This document shows, one piece after another, positions 21,506 to 31,169 of a DNA stretch of 64,000 bases. Below the pieces are notes generated by a model. The model saw only the letters and a list, made by a program, of their open reading frames with translations. It did not search any database and was not told the origin of the DNA. Each line of letters opens with the position of its first letter. The first letter of the stretch is position 1. Position numbers and translations under genes: made by a program. Source of the DNA: Schistocephalus solidus (lineage: Eukaryota > Platyhelminthes > Cestoda > Diphyllobothriidea > Diphyllobothriidae); contig WEDG01000249.1 in assembly GCA_017591395.1 (NCBI GenBank), positions 62,001-126,000 of the forward strand. The letters run 5' to 3'.

Positions 21506-21787
21506 ATGAGGGCGCTGACATTCGCTTTGCTGATTTGCTTGATCGCACAGACGCTGGCCCAAGTCTACGGCGGTGATTACAGTAGAGGGGGCATCTACAA
21601 GGCCGAACCTGAGCCTTCCACCTATCGGCAACACCGTTACCTTGACAGATACGGTTTGCCTTCACTAAAGGAATTCATTGTCATTCCTCCAAGAAGGGAA
21701 TCGAGGTATTCGACTCAGACAGGTTCCAAACGACACGGAGGTTACCTTTACAGACTAAGGGGCATGTACTTCCAGCAAAATAAATAG
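21506..21787 (+). CDS. Small predicted secreted, Tyr/Arg-rich protein
   Basis: A 93-residue ORF with a textbook signal peptide, MRALTFALLICLIAQTLA, and probable cleavage after A18 (TLA-QV). The mature part of about 75 residues is basic and rich in Tyr (10 in total), Arg and Gly, with a Pro-containing middle (LKEFIVIPPRR) and a GGYLYRLRGMYF end. There are no cysteines after the signal. An AATAAA lies at 21861-21866, about 75 bases past the stop, so a single-exon gene with a short 3' UTR fits. A TATA-like ACTATACAG lies near 21370. I know no family for it. Basic Tyr-rich secreted proteins occur among flatworm eggshell and tegument products, but that is only a thought. This is the most convincing host gene in the window. 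A spliced start further upstream cannot be excluded. Confidence 0.7.
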   Translation: MRALTFALLICLIAQTLAQVYGGDYSRGGIYKAEPEPSTYRQHRYLDRYGLPSLKEFIVIPPRRESRYSTQTGSKRHGGYLYRLRGMYFQQNK

Positions 21788-21860
21788 ATATTGCTTATGA
21801 CCCATTGACCTTACCCCTACGCCGTTGTTATGGGCATCTCCACAGCAGTTAATCTCACAA

Positions 21861-21866
21861 AATAAA
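21861..21866 (+). promoter_or_regulatory. Polyadenylation signal of the 93-residue gene
   Basis: AATAAA 74 bases after the stop codon, followed by a T-rich TTTTAACGTTTTTCTC tract at about 21879, as expected of a eukaryotic 3' end. Confidence 0.6.
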
Positions 21867-22099
21867 ACGTTGTCACATTTTAACGTTTTTCTCACTTTTG
21901 GGACCCGTGAATTGTGTGCCCTAGACCACAAATTTGCCTGAACGGTGGTCTAGTAGGCGAAAGTTAAGTGATATTTAAAAAGTTTATTCGACTAGCATCA
22001 CGCCCTCCACTGGAAGATGTGCAGGAAATTTTAAAAAAATAAATTAAGCAACGACAAGTAGTGATAGGGGCGAAGTCACGGGGGTATATATATATGATG

Positions 22100-22590
22100 A
22101 AATGGCACTCATCGATCACCGATCACCGACTAGTAACATACGTATGCTGAACTACCGAAAAAGACAATGAGAACGGAATGGCCAGTTCTGACTTATTAGC
22201 AGTCATCAACCAGTCATACCCAATCCCAAGTGTGGACCACCTGGGATTCGAACCCGTGACCCTTGATCATTGAGTCAAAAGTTCTACCAATGAGTCACGG
22301 GCCCGTTTTTTGTCGGTTGCGATCGTGAATATGATGATAGTGTGTGGCTCAGCGAACTGGTTAGGGAACATGTATGTCCCGTTGTGCCTTCGAGTTCAAT
22401 TTATAGCCGTCGCAGGCAGTCGCATAGCGATTTGTGGCATGTATGGCGATAAGGTAGAACAGACAAAGACGAGGGAGACCCGATTGGCCATTTTTGGCTT
22501 ATCAGCTGTCATCATCCAGTTATTCCTACCTTATGTGCTTTAACACCTGCTGCTCAGAAATTCAACGCTCTTACCATTGAGCGAACAGGT
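22100..22590 (-). mobile_element. SINE-A dimer, minus strand
   Basis: Read on the minus strand, one unit runs from about 22590 to 22310 and is directly followed by the head of a second (22308 to about 22100). The second head has CGGGCCCGTGACTCATTGGTAGAAC and an intact B box GGTTCGAATCC (complement at 22241-22251), then TTGGGATTGGGTATGACTGG. Matching points in the units (CTTATTAGC at 22192, CTTATCAGC at 22498) are 306 bases apart. The joint (ACACTATCATCATATTCACGATCGCAACCGACAAA on the minus strand) closely matches the joint of the plus-strand dimer at 62.98-63.02 kb. Confidence 0.85.
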
Positions 22591-24589
22591 AAAACAAAAC
22601 TTATTCGAATTTGGTTTACGAAGACAAAATTAGGGTAATTGTTAGTTTTTAAGAAGAAAATATATAAACGTGTGGGATAGGACCTCCCTGCAGGTGAGAG
22701 TATATTCGGGTTCGAAACGTTCCCCTTAAAAGCTGAATTCTCAAACTGGATGAGGCTGTTCGCTGCAGATGGGGATAGAAAAGGCCGTGAGTATCACCAA
22801 AGCGCGGGGAGATGCGACCACGATACTCCGGATGCTCTGCTCATCTCTGGGCCAGACTGATAGGGGAGTATCAGTGCTATTAATTGGGCCATAGTGATAG
22901 TAAACAAGATTCTATGCCCAGGTAACCTACCAGAAGATGAACTCTGCCCTAGTTGTCTGACATATTTGTTAGCAAGAGCAGCTACCCTGTATTCTGCGCA
23001 GTTCGCTAAATAAAACAGCCTTGGCATTTGCAACTCTCGTCGGCTGCATGGTATGTCGAGGTCGGTCGTGTCTCAACCGAACAGCTGGTGGATCAGTCAC
23101 GGCAGGTGTGTTTGCGCGGCAGTTACCCGAGCTCTCTTGATACCCGCTTCAACCCTGACTCTTTTTCGAATTTTACTGTGGGTGTCGCGTCTTGGTCAAA
23201 GCCCTACTGCCCCGCGCCGGTGATGTTATAATAAGACCGGGCGCCGGAGTCTGCCCACCAAGCATGTGGTCATTTGGCGCGGCTAGACACCAGCACTCCC
23301 TAATTGGACGCAGATGCCAGATGGTGCACGGGGTTGACAGGCTAGCCGAGACGAGGACACAGGTCGCAGCATCGGTGACTGATGGTTGGGGCGGGGAAGG
23401 GGAGAGAAGGGGAGAATGGGAGAGGGCACGCGTCATCCCCTCGTGTTCAGTGATGGCGACATGGGATTGGAAATGGACCACCGGGACGGGTGGGCAAGTT
23501 GGCCGCCAGATCTATCAGATATGATTCCCATCAGAAGCTGCGTTCAGCACTGAGACCTCCTATGGCGCGACAGAGACAGACGCCCTGAAAGTGTCGCCAG
23601 GTGGGGACATCTGTGGCAGCCGTTAATAGCCTCCCCCCCCCAACTGCAAACAGGGGGAGGCGTTGGGGGGAGGGGGTTGGGGCCGGCCACCCGCAAACTT
23701 GGACTTAAACAAGGAGGGTCGCAGGCGGGATGCGGATGCAGAAGGACATGGTTGAATTCGGCAGTTAGTGCGGTCCGTGGGCGAACAGCAGGGCTTCCAG
23801 GCGGTAGAGATGGACAGGTGTTGCTGGGCTTGTCAACTTGTCCGCGTCGGCAATCCCTGATCGTGGGAGTGTAGGCTGGGCAGCTTATTGCTACCCCGGG
23901 TCGGTCTGTATCTGTCCTGGGAGGGTGCCGCTAGCAGTGGATGGACATGATGAACTGGGGGACGATCAAACCGTAGGTGGTCTAAACGAAACATTTTGGG
24001 CCACCTCAAGGAAGAACAGAATTATGACAGGTGGCCATGTGGTCCTGTCAAGCAGTTGCTGTGCCGTCGATGATGGTGGTAGTGGTAATGGTGATGATGG
24101 TGGCTCTAGAATCCCGCCATCACCTGTTGCGATTATGGCTGCTGTTTTAGGTAAAGAGGATATGGGCCGGTAAATAGAGGTAATCGAATAAACTCCCGAA
24201 AGCAGTGAAGAACAGACTAATAAGGTAAGAGAAAAAGTGGGTGACGTGAAAATAATAGAATGAAGACAGAAAAAGGTGGATAATGGGTAATCACAGACGA
24301 AGCAGGTGCCATAAGCCGCCACCAGTCTGGAAGTGATGTTAAGCAGCGTCTGTAATGCAGTGAATACTGAAAGTGCATCGCATTTGCATTTTACATACGA
24401 TGTTGCCGTTGCGCTATGTTGACAGTACCTCGACTACAAAAATTGCACTGGTGTACATTTTTCCGTTGATTTTCGATACCTTTAAAATTCAAAACTTATC
24501 TTATTGCGCGTATGGACAATATATCTGGTCTTCCAGTCGTTTAATAGTAGAAACCGTCCTCTTCATATTTTAACCTCAATGAGACGGAA
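22591..24589. other. Unassigned 2 kb, partly GC-rich
   Basis: Short ORFs only (at most 118 codons) without motifs. Simple-sequence patches are CCCCCCCC near 23632 and GATGATGGTGGTAGTGG near 24069-24102. No repeat family assigned. Confidence 0.4.
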
Positions 24590-24810
24590 TCTGATAGAAG
24601 CGAATCGGCCAGTTCCAGGTAGAAGTTCAGAAGGAGAAGATGCGATCGCTGAAAGAAATATGTTTTTTTTGCATAACGTTTCGGGTTCTCAATCAAACCT
24701 ATCATCAGACAATCTCTTATTAAGTGTTCGAGTGAGAATCCAAAACTTCCGACCAATAAACTTCTAATTGCAGTGATCGTATTTTCTCCTTCTGAGACGA
24801 AATCTTTCGA
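24590..24810. repeat. Inverted pair of diverged Penelope termini
   Basis: On the minus strand, CTGATGATAGGTTTGATTGAGAACCCGAAACG (24677-24708) carries CTGATGA, a GGTTT/GAACC stem and GAAAC. On the plus strand, a second diverged copy follows (GTTCGAGTGAGAATCCAAAACTTCC, GACCAATAAACTTC, 24727-24770). Outer ends GGAGAAGATGCGATCGCTG (24635) and CAGTGATCGTATTTTCTCC (24771) are also inverted. Together they form an imperfect palindrome of about 165 bases, with no Penelope coding sequence between them. Confidence 0.65.
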
Positions 24811-25109
24811 ATCAGAAAAGTTTGTAATTATGATATTTTTAAAACGGTAAAATGTTTGTTCAAGCAACATCATATCTGCTCTGCTTTGAAGCATAAAACA
24901 TGGGCGCTCTCCACCGCAAAATTCTGTGAGCGATAGTCTGTATAGGGGTGTATAATGTCCGTTGGTAAGGATTACTTATACGGCCCCTAAAGAGTACACG
25001 GTAATAGGAACACCCGCACAAGTAATAAAGGATGCCCTGGAAATAATTCCAGATAGGGTAACTATCCCTAGCACCAACCGTAACGTTAACCGAAATCGTA
25101 GGCATAATG
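24811..25109. other. Unassigned stretch
   Basis: No gene or family recognised. Confidence 0.35.
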
Positions 25110-25290
25110 ATAACAGTTCAACTGTCAATTTCGACGAGGTCCACCGTGTGCTCCACAGCATGGTGGTGCAGGGACGGTAACTTGCTCTTGGGTTAGTTTT
25201 AAATGATATTAGACTTGCGCTGCAGCCACTACACACTCTCATCCCTCACCTGGCTGTGTTCAGTTTCAAGACAGAGTTAAGAAGACACGA
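25110..25290 (+). repeat. Repeat D, truncated (leader part)
   Basis: TCAACTGTCAATTTCGACGAGGTCCACCG, GGTGGTGCAGGGACGG, TTGCGCTGCAGCC and AAGACAGAGTTAAGAAGAC follow the order of D at 11760-11930. It stops there and an M fragment follows at about 25300. Confidence 0.75.
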
Positions 25291-25299
25291 GGCGGCGTC

Positions 25300-25550
25300 G
25301 GGTGCAGGTTGTAGCCCTAATAATAACCCATAATGCTGTCCCAAACACTACAGTTAATGCTTACCCTAATCTTTACCCTAAACTTATACTAACGCAAACC
25401 TTCACCATAACCATTAGCCTAACCTCAACCCTGAAGTTAAACCAAACCCTATTTTCACCGGACTTTGGTGCAAAGTTACCTGTATTACTGGCAATTACTC
25501 TTCTCGTTCCCTGTATACGGGGCCATATAAGCCGCCCTTAGCTGTTCCTT
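25300..25550 (+). mobile_element. M element, 5'-truncated
   Basis: Degenerate ACCCTAA / CTTACCCTAA / CCTAACC core at 25312-25450, then CACCGGACTTTGGTGCAAAG and a right end with GGCCATATAAGCCGCCC (25523), corresponding to the 3' part of M1. The left terminus is missing. Confidence 0.6.
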
Positions 25551-25599
25551 GAATGAAAAGTGTGCGACCTGTAGTTTTGAAACAGTAAAATCAAGTGCA

Positions 25600-25885
25600 T
25601 CTGTAGATTAGTTTTCCAATTTTTTTGGGAATCGAATAACTTTCATTAAAATTAGAAGAAACATTTTCCTTGAGCATAAGACTTGACGCAAATATTATCC
25701 ACTACAAAAATGAGCGTAGGGGATGATATTTTTGTGTAAGCTTTCTTATAAAATACGCTTAAGGTCATCGAAAATAAATATAAAAATGCTATTGACTAAG
25801 CAGGCCGTTTAACGAATGCGCTTTTCACTGACAAGTGAAAAGACGCATTTTCAAAAGTCAGGGTCCCGACGTGACTAAACGCTCT
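25600..25885. mobile_element. Partial foldback element (right arm)
   Basis: TATAAAATACGCTTAAGGTCATCGAAAATAAAT, then GACTAAGCAGGCCG and CAGGGTCCCGACGTGACTAAAC (near 25859-25881), resemble the right half of family F. Diverged, no left arm seen. Confidence 0.4.
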
Positions 25886-26759
25886 CTTGTGACCTAAATA
25901 AACTTCTTTATTTTCGATCAACACGTGCTGAATTAGGCCTGGAATCATTTTCTTTCCTCTTATGGTCTTCGCGCAGATCTTTTGCATGCTCCGCCAAGCA
26001 GTTAAAACGGCGGATGACACTGAACAATGAGGTTTTTTGAGAAGCTGTCATATCCAGTTGGATTGACTGTGCTTGATTTTGTAAAGACAACTCACCTATA
26101 ACCTGTTCCGAACCCTCTGCATTCCCACGGGTATGACTGTTTGTTTAAACCTGATGATTTCCTTGAACTCACAGACCAAAACTCAGGTGCACTCTCACCC
26201 GAACTATGCCAAACGCTGATGTACGCACCTAGATAAACGCAAGCCTGCCCTCAGTCAACGAGCAAATCAAACGCAATGCTGGTTGTCGATACGAGGAATA
26301 AATTTAAAGAAAACCGTTCTACTTTGTCAGTTTCTATATGAAAATTCGACCATCGGAAACGATTGTCTCCATCATGTACCCCACGGCAGGCTTGGCGCAG
26401 GACAGTGCCTTGTGCGTGAAGGCATATATCGGGTTAACCGACCTCGCGGCCCCCAACCAAAGATAATCAGCCACAGCGATATGTGTTCACTTGGGTTTTG
26501 GCGCTTACAGGGGTACCAAAGCTTTCAAAGCACTCATTCAACTGATGCCATTTGCGCAAGCCGGGAAGGCCCTCACATATGCTATTTTTGGCGAAAAGAC
26601 GATGCTGTCCAACGGGTATACGCCGGTCTTGTGGCCTCCGGCTGCACTGTCGGCAAGAAAGTTTGTTTTAAGTAGTATCTAGGTCTCCTACGCATTGTTT
26701 CTGCCAGCAAAGGAGTCACATTGCCAATACAGCACAATTGTGGCAATATTAATATTATA
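25886..26759. other. Unassigned stretch with a 130-codon ORF
   Basis: A plus-strand ORF at 26283-26675 (130 codons) overlaps a 63-codon ORF in another frame. Neither shows a domain, signal peptide or repeat homology that I recognise. I do not call a gene. Confidence 0.35.
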
Positions 26760-27465
26760 AGTTTGTTGATTCAGATGCATCAACAAACATCCCTTCGACC
26801 ACCTCAACATCAGTGATCACGCCATCCATGACACGCCGCTCTCGATCACCGACACGTTCCTCTCTTCCCCACCCCTTGCACCGATCATCGTGAGGACTAA
26901 CACTTGGCACCCTCCCGCCATCTGCTACCTCCACCGCCACCACCCCCAGTACCAGCGATGGGGACTTGGTCCTAACCTGTCCTCGTTTCGATCGCACATT
27001 CACCTCACACATCGACCTGGTCTGTCACTTGCGAATCCATCACACCGAGACTGGAGCACCAATACACAATAGAGATCGCTGACTCCACTGCCTGGCGCAT
27101 TCACTCGACGCATGGGCCTGATCGGTCACGTGCGAATCCATGAAAGCGGAATCAACCTCGATGCCAACACATCTAACACATATTGCACACCCATCAGTAC
27201 TCCCCGCAGTCCTCCCATGAGCACAACTACCAGTACCAACAGCACAACCTCCACAGACTCACACCTCCCGACCTACCCTGTCCTCATTGTCACCGCACGT
27301 GCACATCATGTATCGGTCTGGTCGGCCACTTGCGAATCTATCGCACAGAGACCGACGAACCAGTGTCGGGAGCACCAACATACACCCACCACACCCCACT
27401 CAACCGCCCGCACTGCCCACGCACATTCACACACCACATGGGCCTATTAGGCCTCTTGTCGTAGA
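26760..27465 (+). pseudogene. Decayed C2H2 zinc-finger fragment of LINE type
   Basis: At least four finger remnants occur in shifting frames. LTCPRFDRTFTSHIDLVCHLR (about 26974) has its second Cys changed to Phe. AFTRRMGLIGHVRIHESG (about 27092) has lost its Cys pair. CPHCHRTCTSCIGLVGHLRIY (about 27281) has the last His replaced by Tyr. CPRTFTHHMGLLGLLS (about 27416) is damaged and ends in a stop. Spacers are Thr/Ser/Pro-rich with RTETDEPVSGAPT. The mutated zinc ligands and frameshifts show decay. Repeat D begins within about 10 bases after the last finger's stop codon. Confidence 0.7.
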
Positions 27466-27469
27466 AAAC

Positions 27470-28020
27470 CGATAGTTCGACCGTCGATTTCGACGATGTC
27501 CATCATATGCTCCATACCAGGTGGTGCAGGGAAGGTGACTTGCACGTGAATTAGTTTTAAACGATAGTAACCTTGCGCTGCAGCTACCGAACTCTCTCTT
27601 CCTCACCCACCTGAACCCGGTGTCATGACAGAGTCAAGAAGACCGGAGGCGGGAGAGGACGCAGGGGGCTGGCGCGGCCGGAGCCGCCCCTGGGCGTACC
27701 ACCACCCCTGGCTCGGATCCCACGGAGTGGGAGTGTCATAAAGGCCACATTAAGAAGGAGCCATTGCAGCCTGACTCTCAATCCGCCAGTCAGCCACTCC
27801 ACACAAAACACACATTGGGCTGACCACGCGGTCCGAGTTATCCCATCAGTTGGCAACCTTCCAAGCCACGGCTTATAGCGCACCGTGATAGTTTCAAACG
27901 CGTCAGATTGTTTATAGTGAGGAGAATGCGCTCTCCTGTCGACCTCACTCTCTCCCCCATCCCCAAAATTCGACCACCATCCGAGCCAGTCAGTTGTCTA
28001 ATGTGGGAGTGGAAGTAGAA
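27470..28020 (+). repeat. Repeat D, forward arm of a large inverted pair
   Basis: Follows D in full order: CGACCGTCGATTTCGACGATG (27479), ACAGAGTCAAGAAGACCGG (27627), GGCGCGGCCGGAGCCGCC (27671), AAGAAGGAGCCATTGCAGC (27752), CAGTTGGCAACCTTCCAAGC (27847) and TTTATAGTGAGGAG (27910). The last match is CAGTCAGTTGTCTAATGTGG near 27985. Confidence 0.9.
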
Positions 28021-28239
28021 AACCACCGGCTATACCGCAACACTCCATCTCCTCTCATCAGCCTCTGCACGTTACATGATCACACGCAACACCTAAAAAA
28101 CATGCTCTCAGTCTGTATAACTGTTTGAGAGGCTAGTATGATCCTCGGGTCCTTCTTTATGTGATTCCTCTGCGGCTCGTGTGATCTGAGCTTGGGAATA
28201 TCCTGGTGCGCTAAGCGCCGTGTCTTGGAAGGTTTCCAA

Positions 28240-28995
28240 CTGAAAATTAAACTCAGACCTCGCAGGTAGTTAAATGCGTGTTGTGTGGCGTGGCTGACTG
28301 GTGGTCTGAGAGTCAGGCTGCGATAGCTCCTCCTTAAAGTGACCTCTCGTACTTTCACACATGTGAGATGGCATCCGTTTAACTCTCTGTTGTGTGAAAT
28401 TCTGGCGCCTGTATTTGGGGAGCAGGTCATGTACGAAGTACGCGTAGACAAGGTCATCGGCAGCTGCGCTTAGTCTCCCATCAGACAACTGACCATCTTG
28501 GACGGTGGTCTGACTGTGGGGCAGCGAAGAGGGTAAGGTCGATGACTCAGTGCATTTTTCTCACTATAAAAATCTGACGCGTTTGAAACTAACATGGTGC
28601 ACTAAAAGCCGGGGCTTGGAAGGTTGCCAACTGACGGGATAACTCGGACCGCGTGGTCAGCCCAATGTGTGTTTTGTGTGGAGTGGCTGACTAGCGGACT
28701 GAGAGTCAGGTTGCAATGGCTCCTTCTTAATGTAGCCTTTATGGCACTCCCACTCCCTGGGATCCGAGCCAGGTGTGGCGGCACGCTTATCGGCGGCTCC
28801 AGCAGCGCCAGCTACCTGCGCCCTCTCCCGCCTCCAGTCTTCTTGACTCTGTCATGACAGCGGGCTCAGGTGGGGAGGAGGAGAGAGTGCAGTAGCTGCA
28901 GCGCAAGGCTAATATCATTTAAAACTAATTCACACGCAAGTCACCATCTCTGCACCATCATACTGTGGAGCATATGGTGGGCATCATTGAGAATC
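28240..28995 (-). repeat. Repeat D, reverse arm of the inverted pair
   Basis: On the minus strand the same blocks reappear, starting with the leader near 28960 and running down to the TTTATAGTGAG counterpart near 28560. It then continues into the second sub-block (TCACATGTGTGAG counterpart near 28360, CACCAGTCAGCCA counterpart near 28290), which the forward arm lacks. The arms of about 530 bases are separated by about 460. Confidence 0.9.
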
Positions 28996-29159
28996 GATAT
29001 TCAAACTGTCTGGTGATAGCAGGCTTGTTCAGCATCTGCCGTACTCTCTTCTCCTTCACTTGTGAGAGTCAGATAACAAGACGAGACCAAACATGATCGG
29101 ATACAGGATCGGATGCGGTGGATCACATAGTTCAGCAACCCCTCCGCGCGTGCCACACG

Positions 29160-29425
29160 TGACCTGATCAGCGTACGATGGTTCAAGTTTCCATGGAAAC
29201 CAAGGGGAGATGTTGGGAGTTCATCAGAACGGAAATGCTCTAGAGGCTACATTAAGAAGGAGCCATTGAAGCCTTACTTTCCATACTGAGAGGACCAATT
29301 TTTCCATCGGTTAGCAGTCCTCCTAGCCTCAGCATTCCACCCACATTGGTAATTTCAAGGTGGGCAAGGTGGTTTATAATGAAGAATATTTGCTGGGTGC
29401 CGTGGCGATGGGTATCCAATTGTGG
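29160..29425 (+). repeat. Repeat D, strongly diverged
   Basis: GAGGCTACATTAAGAAGGAGCCATTGAAGCC (29233-29263) is an evident D block. TTTCAAGGTGGGCAAGGTGGTTTATAATGAAGAATA (29352) recalls the TTTATAGTGAGGAAT block. The rest is too diverged to align by eye. Confidence 0.55.
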
Positions 29426-30024
29426 ACTCACTGAAGCACTTTACCATTCAAAACATCACATATAGCCTGCTCTGAAAACTAGTTTCCAAGTTATCTTCCA
29501 TCCTCACTGCAGCATTATAAACAGCATCAATCAGTTGCGCATGCACTGCTAACAGTCTCCGAGCGCACTGCACCTTTCCTCAAATTTCGCTGACTACATA
29601 AATACATTTAAATTAAAACGCACCTTACTAGGGTCATGAAGGACTCTCTCCGTAAACGTTAATTTTAAAAATGTATCAAACTCGAATTCCCCTGAATGGG
29701 AAATTCTTAAGTACCATCAGAAGTCGTGGTCCGAAAAAAGTCAACCGTTTTTCTTGTTCTCCAACCGAAGTCGAATGTTCACAATTGCGATTACCCTCCG
29801 TTCTAATGCTTTACTGTGTCCCCTCATTACAGCCGCTGGCATGGTCACCCGCAGGGCAGAAATGGTGTCTTAGTTCAAACGAACTGTCTAAATTCGGCTA
29901 CAAACGGAAATGTACAAACTGCTGCTGATATGCATAGGACGGAGCATATGCTACGACATATTACGGGATCTGCTTGCTTGCCTCAAGTACCCATGAAAAC
30001 AGCCACAACCAAAACCAGGCATAG
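29426..30024. other. Unassigned stretch
   Basis: No gene recognised. ORFs of 60-85 codons have no motifs, and the long ORF reaching into 30421 is driven by the microsatellites below. Confidence 0.4.
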
Positions 30025-30040
30025 CGATGATGATGATGAA

Positions 30041-30112
<72 letters not shown>
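30025..30112 (+). repeat. (GAT)n microsatellite
   Basis: About 28 uninterrupted or nearly uninterrupted GAT units. It yields a polyaspartate run on one strand and polyserine on the other; not taken as coding. Confidence 0.97.
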
Positions 30113-30113
<1 letters not shown>

Positions 30114-30227
30114 GGGAGGGGAGGAGGATGAGGAGGAAGAGGTTGAGCTTGGTGGTGGTGGTGGTGAGAAGTTTGACTAGAGCATTAGTTGATAGAAACG
30201 ACCAGGCGAGTTTTAGGAAGCAGCTCA

Positions 30228-30229
<2 letters not shown>

Positions 30230-30258
<29 letters not shown>

Positions 30259-30352
30259 AAGAAGAAGAGGCGATCACTGGAACATGGTGCTTGATGGTTT
30301 GACGTTTCGGATCCTCCCTCAAACATATAATCAGAGACAGTTGCTGAAAAGA
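30230..30352 (-). repeat. Left terminus of Penelope-like fragment, inverted, with (GAA)n tail
   Basis: An (AAG)n tract at 30231-30268 is followed by GGCGATCACTGGAACATGGTG and GTTTGACGTTTCGGATCC. This is the reverse complement of the right terminus at 30971-31060. The complement of GAAAC is at 30304-30308 and that of a mutated CTGATGA (CTGATTA) at 30328-30334. Confidence 0.75.
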
Positions 30353-30424
30353 ATCTATCAGGCGCCACATAATGAGGCCAAAAGACCCGCTGCCCAGACA
30401 AGAAACGTCTGGAGTCGCTAACCG

Positions 30425-30645
30425 AAACTGGTGCAGCTGCGGACAAAGCAACTACGTCAGAGAAACGGGGAGAATACTTTGCACGCGAATGGCCTAGCAC
30501 GTGGCAGCAGCGAGGAAGAAGGACACAAACTCTCCGGTCATGGCTCATGTGACGGGACTTGGCCACACCTTCAAGTTCGATGAGACCGAACTTTTCGCAA
30601 GGCCTGACAACCGCGTGAGCCGTGAACTGTTCGAATCATGATTCT
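30425..30645 (+). pseudogene. Penelope-like GIY-YIG endonuclease fragment
   Basis: One frame reads NWCSCGQSNYVRETGR from about 30426, then an in-frame stop after CTRMA, then HVAAARKKD. It continues with AHVTGLGHTFKFDETELFARPDNRVSRELFES from 30544 to about 30639, where a stop follows. C-x-C followed by NYV-x-ETGR is the start of the GIY-YIG nuclease of Penelope-like elements. It shares the AEHAA and ES-x-F/V order of the relic at 18.4-20.2 kb. The RT part is absent. It sits between two inverted copies of the element terminus. Confidence 0.85.
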
Positions 30646-30959
30646 CTGACCCGCAGCCAACCTTGCGGCTCTATATTCTGTTTGGGATTTTGCCTGAACT
30701 AAATTTCTAGCCACGCGGGGGGGATTCAAGTGACCAGCAGTTCCGGTGACAACATGTCAAATGGCTGTGTACTTGTCACGCCAAGAATCGGCAACGGTGA
30801 TGAAATCACGGCAATTAACGACTCGAGTAGGGACCAAAAAGCAATCATCGCATCAATCATGAGCCCGCAGTGGCGAACACAAGGACTGCAAACGATAGTA
30901 GGCCTGTGATGGCGTAGTAACCATGCCCCATAAATGCTGCGCAGCTTGTGCCCCAAGTC

Positions 30960-31045
30960 CCCTTTTCTGCAATTGTCTCTGATGATGGGTTCGAGAGAGC
31001 ATCCGAAACTTCAGGTAAATAAACACCATGTTCCAGTGATTGCCT
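30960..31045 (+). ncRNA. Hammerhead-ribozyme-like motif at Penelope 3' terminus
   Basis: Core CTGATGA is at 30979-30985 and GAAAC at 31005-31009. Between them a hairpin can form: GATG/CATC, or GGGTTC with a GA-rich loop as in sister copies. TTGTCT (30973-30978) can pair with AGGTAA (31013-31018) using G-U pairs, forming stem I on either side of a CUUC that would end at the cleavage site. Stem III would be almost absent. Penelope-like elements are known to carry hammerhead motifs with very short stem III. Activity is not shown by sequence alone. Confidence 0.6.
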
Positions 31046-31046
31046 C

Positions 31047-31169
31047 CTCCTCCTCCTCCTCCTCCTCCTCCTCCTCCTCCTCCTCCCTCCTCCTCCTCCT
31101 CCTCCTCCTCCTCCTCCTCCTCCTCCTCCTCCTTCTTCTTCTTCTTCTTCTTCTTCTTCTTCTTCTTCT
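31047..31169 (+). repeat. CTC then TTC microsatellite at the Penelope 3' end
   Basis: About 80 bases of CTC units followed by about 40 of TTC units, directly after CCAGTGATTGC. It mirrors the GAA tract on the other side of the element (30231-30268). Confidence 0.97.

Noticed and set aside
23173..24322. Overlapping ORFs of 102-118 codons as genes
   Set aside because: Open on both strands in GC-rich, partly simple sequence; no domain, signal peptide or transcript signals that I can recognise.
26283..26675. 130-codon ORF as a gene
   Set aside because: No domain, signal, or splice context; another frame over the same DNA looks equally plausible. Left unassigned.
29816..30421. 201-codon ORF with a long aspartate run
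   Set aside because: It is produced by the (GAT)n and (AAG)n microsatellites and reads through the inverted Penelope terminus; no independent coding signal.
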